Source: Prinia subflava
Taxonomy: Eukaryota > Chordata > Aves > Passeriformes > Cisticolidae
Direction of reading: 5' to 3'
NCBI RefSeq assembly: GCF_021018805.1
Contig: NC_086248.1
Span: 55,867,485-55,931,484, forward strand
DNA length: 64,000 nucleotides
The notes under the pieces were generated by a model, which was given only the letters and a program-made list of their open reading frames with translations, was not told where the DNA came from and did no database searches. Made by a program: the position numbers and the translations under genes. Numbering within the stretch: the first letter of the stretch is position 1; each line of letters opens with the position of its first letter. This document shows, one piece after another, positions 1-12,523 of the stretch.

Positions 1-3000
1 GCTTATTTTTATGGAAAAAAATTATGGCATTATGAAAAGGGATACTTAGGAAATGGCAAGTCACCAGTGTACTTATTAAAATGACCTTAAGGTCAGATTC
101 TGCCACTGTTAATCAGAAGAGTTGTACCTTACTCCTTGAGCTTTCCTATTGGATTCCATGGGATTACTTAAGGAATTCAGGTACTACCTGATGGGACCAA
201 AGTGGCAGAATGGCTGGCTTTTAACAAGCAAGCAGCTGTAATACAACGTCTTCATTTTTACCTTCTGTTTTATCTAGGTAAAAATAGTTCATGTGCAAGT
301 TATTTTCTTTTGAAAATCCCTACTTCACAGAGATTAAATTTTACGTAGCAATTATTTTATATTTTTGATCAATATTTTAATGTTTTTATTTTTGTAATGT
401 GATGTCATCTTTGTTGAAAATGTACTTCTAGATTAGAAGTTCTGCAGTTTATTATTTTCAAAAAATCTGCACTAGAAAGAAAATAATTTTGTTGTGATGT
501 CTCCTCGAAATCCTGCAAATTTCACGAAGATATTTTCCAGGGTTTGTTTGTGTTTCTTTTTTATTTTAATTTTTATTAGGCAAAATACCTTGATTTTAGA
601 AGAACTGGACAGTACTTCATGGTCTTTCTGAACTGACAATTAGAGAACAATGACCTGAATCAATATTGTAATATTGTAATAGCTGCATGAAACAGAATGG
701 AGCTGTGTTGTGGTTTAGGAATGGTACTCTCCAATTTAGTGCTCCCACTGTTTGTCCTCAAACCACGAGCCTCCTCCTTCCCCTGCAGCAGGACGAAGAG
801 AAGAATTGCAGGTACAAAACCTGAAGATCACTGGATGAGATGAGAACAAGTTACTGGAAACAGCAATGAGATAAGAAAATGAGCAGTAACAGCAGCAATA
901 CTAATGACGGGGTACAAGAAAGAGAAGAATGATTCACTCAGGAAACCCCCAACAATACCTGGCTGCTCCCCCCACCATGCTATGCCAGCTGGGAAGAGAG
1001 CCCTTCCCCCACCCCCCAAAAATGACATGAAATAGTAAAGAATAACTTCTGAGTCCCAGCCATGTGCCCTCCTGCCCACTGCAAAATTTCCCCCTGTTCT
1101 GGCCTGAACCCAGACAGGCTTCTATACAAATCTGAACATAAATGGGAAACTCACCCATGAGGAACTATTTCTACTTCTGCAAAATAAAGTGATGAGAACT
1201 GATTTACACACTTTTATACACTGGGGAAAAAGGAATGCCAGAATTAATTTTTTCTCCTTGCTGGAGAAGAAAACAAATCTGGCTAAGGTTTCACTCTAAT
1301 AAATAGGTCCTTTTCAGCCAGACACAAACCACTTCTATGGGCATTTGCAAGAACATTCTTAGCTTTGAATCTTAGGTCAGGTTGTTGGACTTGAACTCAA
1401 GGACTCAAGCCCTGCAAGAAGGTATTTTACTAATAAAAGCTTTCATTTTTCAAATTAATAAAGGGTTGTTGTTTGTGGGGCTTTGGGGTTTTTTTGTTGT
1501 GTTTTTTTGTTGTTTTCTTTTTACTAAGCCAGCAAATTAAAAATGCTCAGGTACAAGGAAACTCTGTGGTACACAGCTTGCAGTGCAGATGTGTAGCCCT
1601 TTCAGAGTATTTCAGAGACTGGAAAGGATTTATGCCCTGTGCTAGTCCTGTGCTCACCAGCAAGCTTAACGCTGTCTAGTCTAATGGTGAAATTGTTCAC
1701 ATCAAACACCAAAATTACATTTTAAAAAGAGCTTAATAATGACTTAACTGCATTGAGATGTACACTATGCAAGTGTAATTCAGAGGAAGCAAAAGTCAGT
1801 ATTCAAGTCAGAAAATACATGATTCAGTGTTTTTTCCTGTGTCCTGTTTTCCTGTGATCTGTTGTTGTGGCTTCAGTTGCTGAAATGTTTCTTTTTAATT
1901 TCTCTGTGATGAAGCAGTCATTATTATAGGAAATAAAACTTAGAAATGAAAATACATGTAGATCTGAATGACATATTAAGAAAAGACAGGACTTTTGTTC
2001 CCTTGCTTGGGCGAAACTCTGCCTTAAGAGTATGAATGTAAATGTCAGTGGTTTTTGCAAGTTTCCTGGACATAAGGGTAAAAAAATCTGGTGGACTGTT
2101 TAGGTGACCAAGAATAATTATTTCTTATTAAAGAATAAATATTATTTTTACTAAATGCAAAAAAATTCCCTCAAATTGAAGTAGAGACAAATTTCTTGTT
2201 AGGTTTTTGAGCACAGTCAATGTGAGGCATTAACATGGCAACTTTAATGGTGAAAATATATCTGGACTCTTTAGATTATATTTCTGAATAATTAGTACAT
2301 TCAAAGGAGGGTGAGATTTATATCATGTTATATGTAAATTACAAAGATGTAGCTGTTTACATTTAAGAAGTCTTGAAGAGGAAAATTCTGCATCATCTAT
2401 TTTTTTTTGACAGTAAAAGTTGTTTGTTACTGTATATGTATATGAGTTGTGTATGTAGAAATAGTTTTGTCCAATGAAAGTTGAACATAGTAATGATGGC
2501 AATGTTATTTCCATAAAAAATATTTTTTTACAATAATATCTCAGCCTCTTGAGATGTGTCTTTTTCTCCGATTTTAACTCTTGGTGTTTCACTTTCTGAT
2601 CCACTGATGATGTTAAGTACATTTCATGTAATTTCTTTCGATTGTAGGCACAGCAGATCTTTTAAACGCTTATTATTTATGTTTTCCTCTGAAATAGAAA
2701 TATTCAAGTTATACTGATTTTGTTCTTTGTGTTCCTTGGCTAAATGTGGTGATAACAATGTTACACCTGCAAACTTTACTTTCCAATCCTAAGATAGCCT
2801 CCAGAGACCGTGGTCAGAGGTTGTGGTCCTGAAGCACCAGAGTGATGCCAGCATAAACCAAGGTGCTGTGGAGACTTTGCAGACAGAGCACAAAATGGTG
2901 AGACAGGCACTAATGGAGGGAATATCAGAAGGGCAGGAGAAATACTGGTCAGCTCTCAGGGTTTAAAAACTGAGGGCTTAGGGAAAACCCCTCCTGGGTC

Positions 3001-6000
3001 AAGCGCTGAGCAGCAGTTTTCTGAGTTGTCAGAGGGTGTGCTTTCCTTCACTTGGGTCGTCTGTGATGGGCTTCTGAACAAGGGTCCAAATAATGATGGC
3101 TTTGAACCAACAGCAAAAAGCTTTTCCTGCTGTAGGGGTTAAGCCTCAAGACATTCCCTAGAATGGAGAAATACCTTACCTTCCATTTTGTCTAAGTGTA
3201 TATAATCTCTTTTTCCTCAGGCAGACTGTCCCCAAGTTTCTCTTTTCATAGTTTGTGTTGGCTGGAGGCAAGAGGAGTCTGTTATATTTAAATTTATTTA
3301 TGTTATACTTGTGACTATTATGTTTCTTAACTTTTAAAATGTCATAAACATTTCCAGGACTGAAGGCATATGAGCACATAAGCCCACCCTATCCTACTGT
3401 CCTGGTGAGACATGGTCAGAGTTTGGGACTGTCCTCTGCTCCCTATTCCCTTGTACCTCCTGCCTTTGTGCTTCACACTCTCATTTGTTTTTTAATTGCT
3501 ATGTTAAATGTCACCCTCATATTCACCCCTTTTGCTATAAGATCAGCCTGGGCCCTCGTGCTGTGTCTCCAAGGGCACAACAGAGTTGTGTTCAGAGTTG
3601 CAATTGCACTGGAAAGAATAACATATTTTTAAAATACAAAAGAAAATTATTTATTTTGCTTTTTCAGCACTTTTTTTTTGCATATTCTAAGCTCTGCCAT
3701 CTCATTCTATATTATGTTTGCTTTTGTGCTTTTTATGATTTTTGTTTTATTGCTAGCCAAATCAGGTGAACATCTTTGGCTTTATGACTTTTCTGCACTT
3801 TGTAGTGTGTATTGCGTCTCGCATCTCTGTCTTGGACCCGTTACTTGTGACTTGGACTCTGTTTCTGTGTTTTTCCTCTTCTCTTTGCTATGGAGTCAAA
3901 AAATGCATTTGCAACCTTGTTGTCATCGTTGGTTGTACGATAGTGTCTCGAGCCTTTTTTTATAATATAATATTTTTAAGAAATACTTCCATATTTCATG
4001 GTCTAATCCTTTCCTCACAATTTTTCTTAAAACATTCCTTACTTGTGAAATTTTTCTTTTCTGATTGATCAACCTGATTTATGAAATGTAAACTTATCTT
4101 GAGACAACTTCTCGTTTTTAGTTTGGTAACCAATTTATTCACCAGAACACCACTTAAAATTGAGGTTTACACTATTGCTGAACTTTAATGCTGTAGAAAA
4201 ACTTTAAAATAACCCTACTGCTCCACAGAAAAATTTTCTTATGTGGGTAGGAAAGAAAAGTTTTGTACTTTGGGGTTTCAGAACAATTTAGATAGATCCC
4301 GATTTTCCCTTTTAGGTCTGTTAGCAGGTGCAATGGTTCTTTCTCCTCACCAACCAAGACAGTGATGCTTCTGGAGAGGAATTCAAACCCCTAATTCATT
4401 GACATTTAACAGGCTTTGGTATGGGTTTGGATGACTCCATTTTTCAAGGAATATGTATAAAGTTTGATGAGCCCATTCAGTGTCACTGAAATCCGTGGTT
4501 TTGCTCACATTTCTTCTAGCCATCGCTGAAAGAATGAAGACAAAGGTGATGTTATGCTCATGTCAAGTTCCAACTGCAGATATCCTGCCCTTGGCTTCTA
4601 CTCTCCTAAGATTTGATACCAATCAAATATGGGGGTTTTTTAGGATATGATTAGCTGTACAGTATTAAACAGTACTGCACTGTGATGATTATAATTTTAA
4701 TAAACTAGGAACAGAAGAGGTTATGAATTTGTTTTTCTGTCTGGTAACTGGGTGCTTAAACTCAAATTCAGCAAAGAATTTCTGTGGAAAAGCAAGCTTA
4801 CAGCGTGCTTAATGTCAGTCACAGGTCTGCACCACATTAAGGCACATTTCAAAGAAAAAAATTACACATGGCCATAAGTGTTTCTAAAAATGGGGACTTG
4901 AAACATAAATATGAGAGGGGGTTTTTGCAAGAAATTGGGAAAAGATCTGTGTGCATGTGTAGGAGTGTACCAAGATATGTCTTTGGTGAAGGGCAGTTCC
5001 CTCATTTTCCTAGGATTTTAGTTGTGCAGTCCCATAGATACCACTCAGGCAGCACCATCATGAGAATGTCAACTAGGAATGTGGCAAGCAAAAGGGAAGA
5101 AAGATAAAGCAAAAATTTTTCTCACCAGTCAGCTGGGGTACTCTTGACAGAATGTAACACAGTTGTTCTGCTAAACTGGGCAGTCAAGTCAGAGATGCAG
5201 TCTGGGATACCTTGTTTTCTAACAAATGTTTTCACTTTTTTTTTTTTTTTCAGTTGAGTTGCCATTGAGAACATTTTGATTAGTTTGTCACCAAACTTAT
5301 TTACAGTATTCTATGTCTGTAGTAAATTTATGAGTAGTTCTTGGCACACTTCAAACAGATGTAATGGCTGTGCAGTGTATATGGTGTATTTCTGTTTCCT
5401 GACTGAATGAGAGGAATGAGATTTCCACTGCAAATATTTTTTGTAGGGCTTCAAAATTTGCTTTTCCTGAGTATTTAAAAATATTTTTAATACTGTTTCC
5501 ATGAGCATTCCTGTTTCTGTGAACACAAAGTCAACATGGTTGAAATGAAGAGTTTAAAATTTTAAAGGAAAAATAAAACACTTCTTTTTAGTGCAATCAT
5601 CCAGATTGACCTGAAAGTCACTTTAATCCTAGTTCTAAGGTTTCATAGTGAAGTACACAGCCACAGGCACGTTCACACATTACTTGTGTTCATGGAAGCA
5701 TTAAGTGAATTTCCAAAGTCCTGTCTCAGCACATGCTACATGCAGTGGGAAGAATTCTTTAAAAGTTTCTCTCACTGTTGGATCCCTGGTCCTTGTGGCT
5801 TCATGTCAAGACTCATGCAGGCAAAGGGAGTACCTAAATTTCAGGTGGATAAGCAGTTATAGCACTGACACTGTGGTGCAAGAATAATTTCATCAGACTA
5901 GAGGAAACAAAGCAGTGTTGGGGCTGACTACAAAATTGCAGTTTTTCAAATTGTGGGAAGAAGAACTGTGTAGTTGTTGTCAAAGTTCTGAAAGTGGAAA

Positions 6001-6555
6001 CATCTTTCCTAAACCATAAATAGTGCTAACAGCAAAAGATAGCCCCTAAACATTTCTGAATGACATAAAACAGGACCAACAACTTCACCTTTGGCACAGG
6101 AATCTCTTAAAAATATGTAGGAAAATACCATCCCACTGTTCTTTCATGAAAGACAGTTTTTCTAAGATGCCCCTGACACAGATATCCTCACCCAGCTAAA
6201 CCCAAACTGCCCCTGCAGCAGAACAGGGTGGATATGCTGGATGGAGAGCAGATTATATAACTCTCTGTCATGCTCCTGTCAGTCACAGTGTGTCCTGAAG
6301 CAGAAAGAACCCGCTGCAGGGGAGTCCAGCATGTCAGTGAACTGAACCAGCCTCGCCCCTGGCAGTCTGCTTGCAGTGGTCAAGATTGCCTTTCTCTTGG
6401 GCCAGTTTATTTGGGTCTTGGCATCTGTCTGGCTCTGTAAGTGATGAACCAGACTAAAAGGATCTAAAGCGCAGGCCCAGCTTGGCTAGGTTTCTAGGGA
6501 TTTTACAGCTGAATTTTTTGTTTTACTTGTGCAACATTTCCAAGAAATACTTTAC
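1..6555. other. Unique AT-rich non-coding sequence
   Basis: I see no gene here. Open frames are short (100 codons or fewer), overlap on both strands and show no recognisable domain. Poly-T or T-rich stretches occur near 1,481-1,520, 2,400 and 5,238. Around 3,410-4,070 the + strand has several overlapping frames rich in Phe, Leu and Cys; these reflect T-rich DNA, not membrane proteins. No CR1 or SINE similarity was recognised. Confidence 0.6.
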
Positions 6556-6558
<3 letters not shown>

Positions 6559-6597
<39 letters not shown>

Positions 6598-6616
6598 CAC
6601 ATATATATGTATGTAT
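6559..6616. repeat. (TA)n / (CA)n compound microsatellite
   Basis: A run of about 13 TA dinucleotides (6,564-6,590) is followed by a short CA block and then by ATATATATGTATGTAT. It explains the Tyr/Ile-rich open frame read across it, which is not a gene. Confidence 0.95.
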
Positions 6617-6619
6617 TTA

Positions 6620-8577
6620 GCATAGCTGTCAGTCAATTTTCATGGCAAAAAAGTATTTGGAAACTGGAGAATAGTAATAGTAGAGTTGTTTTTAAAGGAA
6701 TCACCCTACACCATTCTAGGCCAAACTCTTTTATTAAAGTTTTATGAAAATCCTCCCTGTTTTTTACATTCCAGTTGAGTCTATTAGCTTTTCAGGTTTT
6801 GATGATCTAGCAGGTATAAGCACTTCTCACATTAAATGCAGTGTTGACAAAGGAAATTCACTAGCAAAGGTTTCATTAACTGGGGATTATACTGAAACCT
6901 TTTCCCAGAACTGCCAATAAATGGAACCCTAATCAAAAATTTGGCTTTAAATTCAAGTGCAACTAATATAATTTTGTGTTTGGTTTAAAACTACCCGTGG
7001 TTATTTTCTCATTTTTGCAATATTCACCATTATGCCATCTGAACTCTCAAATAGCATTGTTCCTATGTTAAAAAAGCAAACTCAAATCTCATGCATGAGT
7101 GAAGCTTGAGTTTAACTTCTGCTTCCAAGGAGAGCTGTGCAGAAAGAGCCCATTCCTGCAAAGATGGAGAATTACCAAATTCCCTCAATGATGCTGTAGA
7201 TATTGGACACACTGCTTAGCTAGGGCTTGTTCCTGGAGGGAAGGTCCTGAGCTGGCCCATGTGCAGTGTGCCAGCACAGCTCAGGGGTGCAGAGGTGCCT
7301 TCCCTGTGCTGCTCAGGGTTCATGGTGGGGCACAGCCCCGAGGGTGCGCTGGTGCCTGGGGGTTTGCTGTTCCCCACAGCACTCCCCACAGACATGCTGA
7401 CCTGGGCCCAGCACCATGGCAGGCAATAGGACTTTTGGTGTAAGCAGTTTGGCACTCTTGCTGACCTCAGTATAAAATAATGTAATACTTCTGCTGGGTC
7501 TCCCTTCCAGCAATGAAGTTATCTGGCAAAATATCCTGCTTTCCTCTCTCCAGGTATGTGAAGAGTCTACAGCATCTGCTGGCTTCATCAATCAAGAAAA
7601 TCTGCAAATTTATAGACCCTTTAGGTGTGTGCTGGAGTCTTTCTAAGTTTGCTTGTGCACTACAGTGACTTTTCACTCTGTTTCTAGGAAGAAAAAGTTC
7701 CTGTGACTGATTAGAGGATTGAAGGGAGGCATTTGGGACCCTGTCACAGTGCTCCAGACCCTGATGTCTGCCCAAGGAGGAGAACCATGTCCTGGAAAGG
7801 CAATAAAAGCATGATATAACTCTCCTAAACTCAGTGGGAATCTCTCCAAGGATCTAACAAGTTTAGGGTTTACAATATAGCATCTTAAGATGAAGTTTTT
7901 GAAACTACCTGAGGGAGCTGAGTATAGTTTTCTACTCAAATTAATAGAAACTGGATATTTAAATTCCTTAGATGTCCTTGAAAGCCCTACATCTAAGTAG
8001 CATATAAAGATCTACTGTAACTTCCATCGCACCTAATTTACAGTTTATAGTAAGGATGATGTAAATTCTGGAGTTTGTTTCAAAATCCAGTTCATTTATT
8101 TACAGCTCCCTAATCTAAGCCACTGTTTAGTGTTCTATGAGAAGAAACCAAATATTTTGTGCTAGTCACAATTGGTGTTTAATCTGACTTAAGAAGAATA
8201 TCATATCTCATGAGGAGAACTGAGACAGAATCATAAATCTGAGGTTGTTTCAGTTTTGCTTTTGAAAAAGGGTTTGAACTGATATCACCCCAGCCTCCTT
8301 AATGGTTTTACATAAACAATGAAGTGCCTCAAGAAAATCACCAGTGGCTCTTCTGTCAACAGAAAGCTTCATTTTCTCTCCCAGATTAGGGTGGTCTGAA
8401 GCTATCAGCAGCTGATCTGACAGAGTAAATCTGAAACAAATTGCTGTCGCTATAATCTGTCCTTGACATGAGGTGCTGCAGAGGAGAGAAACAAAGTATT
8501 GTTGCATGACTGAAGTGGCTTGGCTGGTGACTCATTACAGTGTATTGAAAAGGGTTAGGTTCTCTGCAATTCCTACC
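6620..8577. other. Unique non-coding sequence
   Basis: No gene recognised. The stretch 7,200-7,450 is richer in GC and open in several frames on both strands, but no frame has a domain, a preferred start or splice-site support. No interspersed repeat was recognised. Confidence 0.5.
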
Positions 8578-8582
8578 TTATC

Positions 8583-8678
8583 TATTAATCTATTAATCTA
8601 TTAATCTATTAATCTATTAATCTATTAATCTATTAATCTATTAATCTATTAATCTATTAATCTATTAATCTATTAATC
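8583..8678. repeat. Perfect 12-copy octamer array (TATTAATC)n
   Basis: Twelve identical head-to-tail copies of the 8-base unit TATTAATC, with partial units on both sides (from about 8,578 and to about 8,683). The absence of any internal mismatch implies a recent expansion. Every unit carries a TAAT core and TAATC, the type of site bound by homeodomains, so the array is also a dense ladder of such cores. That is an observation about sequence, not proof of binding. Confidence 0.97.
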
Positions 8679-8915
8679 TATCTAAAAATTTGGTTGAAGT
8701 ATATTTGTTCACCCTTAGAATAATGTAAGAGAAAACATCTCTCAGTACCTTCTGATTTTAAGGTTGATCCACAGGTGTAAAAGGAAGTTATCTGAAGAAT
8801 ATGTTTTTGTTTGGGTTTGAGAAATGTGACAAGCTTTGTGGAGTTGGTTGGTTGGTTGGTTGGGTTTTTTCCTAGGGCTACTACATCGATTGAGCTTAAA
8901 ATACTGTTGGAAAAT

Positions 8916-8962
8916 GTTAGTAATGACTAACAACATTAATGTTGTTAGTAATGACTAACAAC
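8916..8962. repeat. 19-base direct repeat forming a near-perfect double hairpin
   Basis: GTTAGTAATGACTAACAAC occurs twice (8,916-8,934 and 8,944-8,962), separated by ATTAATGTT. Each copy contains the inverted repeat GTTAGT/ACTAAC with an AATG loop. The join creates the perfect 12-base palindrome AACATTAATGTT. The 44 bases from 8,916 to 8,959 equal their own reverse complement except in the two loops, so cruciform extrusion is possible. Confidence 0.9.
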
Positions 8963-8969
8963 TGTAGCT

Positions 8970-11480
8970 TAGTAGCACAGTAAAGGTGATACTAAAAATG
9001 CCTGAAATCCTGTAGCAGAGGTGACTGGCAGAGAATTGCTAATTTCTTTGGTACTGGTGGAGATTCTCAGTTAGGTTAGCAGGCAGCAGCTCTATGTTAC
9101 TCCTAGACTTCACTGGAGAGTTGTGGTTCAGATGCCGTGGCTGTTTGTTGCCATATCTGGGACTGGGTGTTGAAGATTGATTGGTTCCAGCTCAGGAAAC
9201 CCCCAAACACCGCAGGGTTTCATTTTTCTTTTCTTAAGGAAAGAGTGTTGTTTCTCTCAGTTCAAAGAAAGCATCATTTTATCCCAAATTTAAGCTGCTG
9301 AGGGAAGTGCCACCAAGGCAGATTCCAGCACCCCAAGGCAGCACTCTGCTCTGGGGGCAGAAGAGGGAGTGGTGGGAGGGGTGGTGGATTTCTGCCCTCC
9401 CCACAAGAACACCCTGCAGGGGGAATCATCCTTGAGGGTGCTTTTCTCCTCATCTTGATATTTGTGCTCTTCTCTTTCCCCTCAATTTACCTACCAGCAC
9501 ACTTACCCACGTGGCTGACAAACTAGTTGAATTGCTTTGGATTTTTTTCTTTCTGTTGGAGGAAGTGCCACCAACAGGAGAGAGGGTTCCCCTCTTACAT
9601 CTTGCTATAACCTTCCCATGCTATGTCTCAGGAAAAGTAAATAGTATGGTTAAGAAGCTTGTCATAGCACAAGTTCTTAATTAGAGAGGCTTGGGAAGCT
9701 GGCAAGCTTGCAGACTTCATTAAACATACTGAAACGTCCCCAGGAAAAAAATGTGGAGGTAAATCTCGAAATTATTTACATGCAGACTGCCCTGCATCCT
9801 TGGACTACTGGACTGTAGAATGGTATCTCAAGGTGGGCAGAGAAGGTGCACACATGGACCAAGAGCCAGAGCTGCCAGGAGTGTGGCTGAAGGAGCTGCA
9901 GCATGGTGCTCTAGGTTCACTCTCCTGCTTGCAGAAGGTCATGAAAAGCAGGAGAATGGTTTGTCAGTAGATAAACCTGCTGGGTCTGGGCAAACAAAGT
10001 GACTGTGTGTGGTGAGAGCAGCCTCCCTGCACACTGCCTGGGGCTGGGGCTCCACCAGGAGAGAATGAGTGAAAGGTAGTCTTTCTGAAGAGACTTCTCT
10101 CAACGGCTTTTGTCCTCTCTGCTGTGTGTGGATCATGCTGCCTCTGCTCCTGGCTTGAGGGTATCAGCTGGTCACTGGGATGTAATGGCAGCAAAGGGAA
10201 GGAGAATCCCCTCCATCTTAGCCCTCAGTTGGCAGAGTACATGTAAGCATGAATTTCTCTCCACCTTGACAAATTTTCCAAATGCTAAACCCCAATGGCA
10301 TTTTGAGTGGGATCTCTTTTAATTCCTCCCATTGAAGCGGCTGTATTTGTAATGCAACGATTACACCACTAATGGTGATGGTCAGTCAGGCTGAGTCACT
10401 AGAGGTCTCCCCTTTCCCAACTGTTTGTCACAACATCTGACCTTGAAGCTAGGGCTCTGATGGTCCCTTTCTTCAATGGCCAATTAATTATTTCATGCAA
10501 TGAAAATGTCAAGTGCAGCTTGAGGAGGACAGACAGGAAGGACCAAAACCCCGGATAGCGTAGAGCCTGGTAGAAACAGAGCTGGAACAACTTTCCCATA
10601 CCACACACTTTTCAACCAGAAGCAATGAGAGGTGAGGCAGCAGCTGCACCAGGTTTTCTGTGCTTTGCAGGGACTAACTTGGTGTGCTCTGAGACCTTCT
10701 AGTTGGTCAGATCCTGCAGAGCGGTCCAGCCAGGGATTAGTCATGTTCAGGAGTGAAACTACCAAGGTTTAGATTAGGGGCTGGATATCATTTTGACTAT
10801 AACAAGAAACTACAGAAGTCTGGCCATTAATTAGACAAACTATTGCTTTATATTAATTTTATTTTGTTAAAGTACTAGAAAGGACTACACTTTTGGTTGA
10901 AAAACATGACCTGAAACTGAGCTAATCCAGTTAACACCTATTTCACAGAAATGCCACCCACAAAGAGTTTTACTGAATAAGATCAAGAATCAATTTTTGG
11001 GTGCACACATTAACTATAATGGCAGGTTCTTAGCAATTTTATTCTCTTTCAGTGATTACTTAACTTTGATCATGTACTGAATGCCCTGAAAATCTCAGAT
11101 GTGGCTCAACCATCTGGCATTATATTATACATTTTAAAAGGTGTATTTAAGACCTTCTGTGGCTGGAATAACACTTCTGTGGAGCTAGTGCTCTCATCTG
11201 TGTTCCAAATCCATCACATTATTTTCTTATGAGGCCAGAGCTACCATCACTAATTAGGCTTTTTATTTTGTTTTACTAGATTATCTGGTTTTTAAGTTTA
11301 AGATCTCCTTGGCCAAAAAACAACTTGGATGAATTTATCTGAGTAAATCCATGCCAGGTCTCAGACAAAACCAGCAGAGTTGATTAAAAATTACTACCTT
11401 TCCAAAATGTCAAAAGCAAAGTTTTCCTTCTTTCCCAAGAGCCATGAACACCAGTTTAAATGCTGAAAACCAGACCTCAT
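8970..11480. other. Unique non-coding sequence with one G-quadruplex motif
   Basis: No gene or interspersed repeat recognised. The segment 9,353-9,381 is a canonical four-run G-quadruplex motif, described separately. Overlapping open frames near 9,820-10,770 lie on both strands and look like chance. Confidence 0.5.
9353..9381 (+). other. G-quadruplex motif
   Basis: Four guanine runs of 5, 3, 3 and 4 bases are separated by loops of 7, 6 and 1 bases. This fits the usual pattern of four runs of at least three G with loops up to seven bases. It lies in a GC-richer patch that continues with more GGT/GGG. No promoter or gene was identified beside it. Confidence 0.6.
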
Positions 11481-11507
11481 CATAGCTGTGTTTTGCTTGT
11501 TCGCCAG

Positions 11508-11662
11508 TTTTTTGTGTTACGGTAAAAGGAAACTGTTACATTATGAATGTTTGATTACACGCGATTTCCAGACTTTGACATTGTGTCAGGATGATGTGAT
11601 CGTACAGGAAGCACAAGAAGAATGTGATGTTCAGCTTCCTCCTTTTGTGTATGAGTCGAAAG
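11508..11662 (+). CDS. Candidate internal coding exon, protein not recognised
   Basis: I do not recognise the protein. The 155-base segment is flanked by a pyrimidine-rich acceptor (TTTTGCTTGTTCGCCAG, ending at 11,507) and a strong donor (AAG then GTAGGC, from 11,663). It is open throughout in one frame; the exon would start on the third base of a codon and end after the first base of the next (about 51 full codons). The peptide begins FLCYGKRKLL and ends QLPPFVYESK. It is mixed in composition and not low-complexity, with an acidic patch (EAQEECD) in the second half. Five CpG dinucleotides survive within about 170 bases in otherwise CpG-poor DNA, which suggests constraint. Against it: the frame is short, no partner exon was found within the window, and a conserved non-coding element could look alike. 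The window would then be intron on both sides. Confidence 0.35.
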
Positions 11663-12474
11663 GTAGGCATTAGTCTGAATCAATGCCTTTGCATTCTCAT
11701 ATCCTTACATTTTAGAGAAATATATATGTTTCTTGGTGTACTCTGTAGGAGTACAAGAGCACTCCTTGGAAGGAGGCAACTGAAAATACAAATGTAAATG
11801 TGAAAATAATTAATTAGAAGAACTCATATACTAGAGGAAGATAATAGGGTGAAAACAAGTATATAATGAGTTAAAGGACACTTTTTTTTCTATCCTGGAT
11901 GTTATTAACAGCAGTAGGTGAAGTTCAACAGGTTTGCATTTGGCTCACCTGGTTTTGACTTCCCTGTAATCTCCTTAAAACAATTAAGAGAATCTTTATG
12001 TTGGGTTGCTTGCAAAATTTCTTCATCACTATCTCCTTAGGTCTGAATTGATGATCACCACATCCTTCCTCCTGGGTTTAGAATCTCTCCACCAGAATTT
12101 CACTTTAGACTTTCCCACCAGAGAGTATGAAAGTTTCTTTGAAGAGGAATCTCAAATACTAAAATAGAAACATTAGAATTTTTGTGTCACAGCGACATAT
12201 TTGCTGATATTCTCACCACTGGCATTGCCTGCTAGACGTCACTTCCACACTTCTGGTGGAATATCCACCTTGCCTGGGGGAAGAGGGGGTACGCACTGAG
12301 CTTGCCTGTTGCTCTGTCTTGGACTCTTTTTGCTTTGAAACTCTACTGGAGGCAACAGAGAAGGCACAGATCTAGTTCTTCTCTTTGAGTGTCCTGGTTT
12401 TGAGAACCCCTTTTTTTGCCAGCATTTATCTTGGACTGATACTCCCCACTGATGCTGAGCACTGACTGGAACCT

Positions 12475-12523
12475 AAGAAATTGGCATTGAAATGCCAATT
12501 TCTAGAATATTTTAAAATTCTAG
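12475..12523. repeat. Two abutting perfect hairpins
   Basis: AGAAATTGGCAT (12,476-12,487) and ATGCCAATTTCT (12,492-12,503) are perfect 12-base inverted arms around the loop TGAA. The tail of the second arm is shared with a second structure, CTAGAAT/ATTCTAG (12,502-12,508 and 12,517-12,523). Together they could form a compact double stem-loop in RNA or a cruciform in DNA. Function unknown. Confidence 0.85.
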
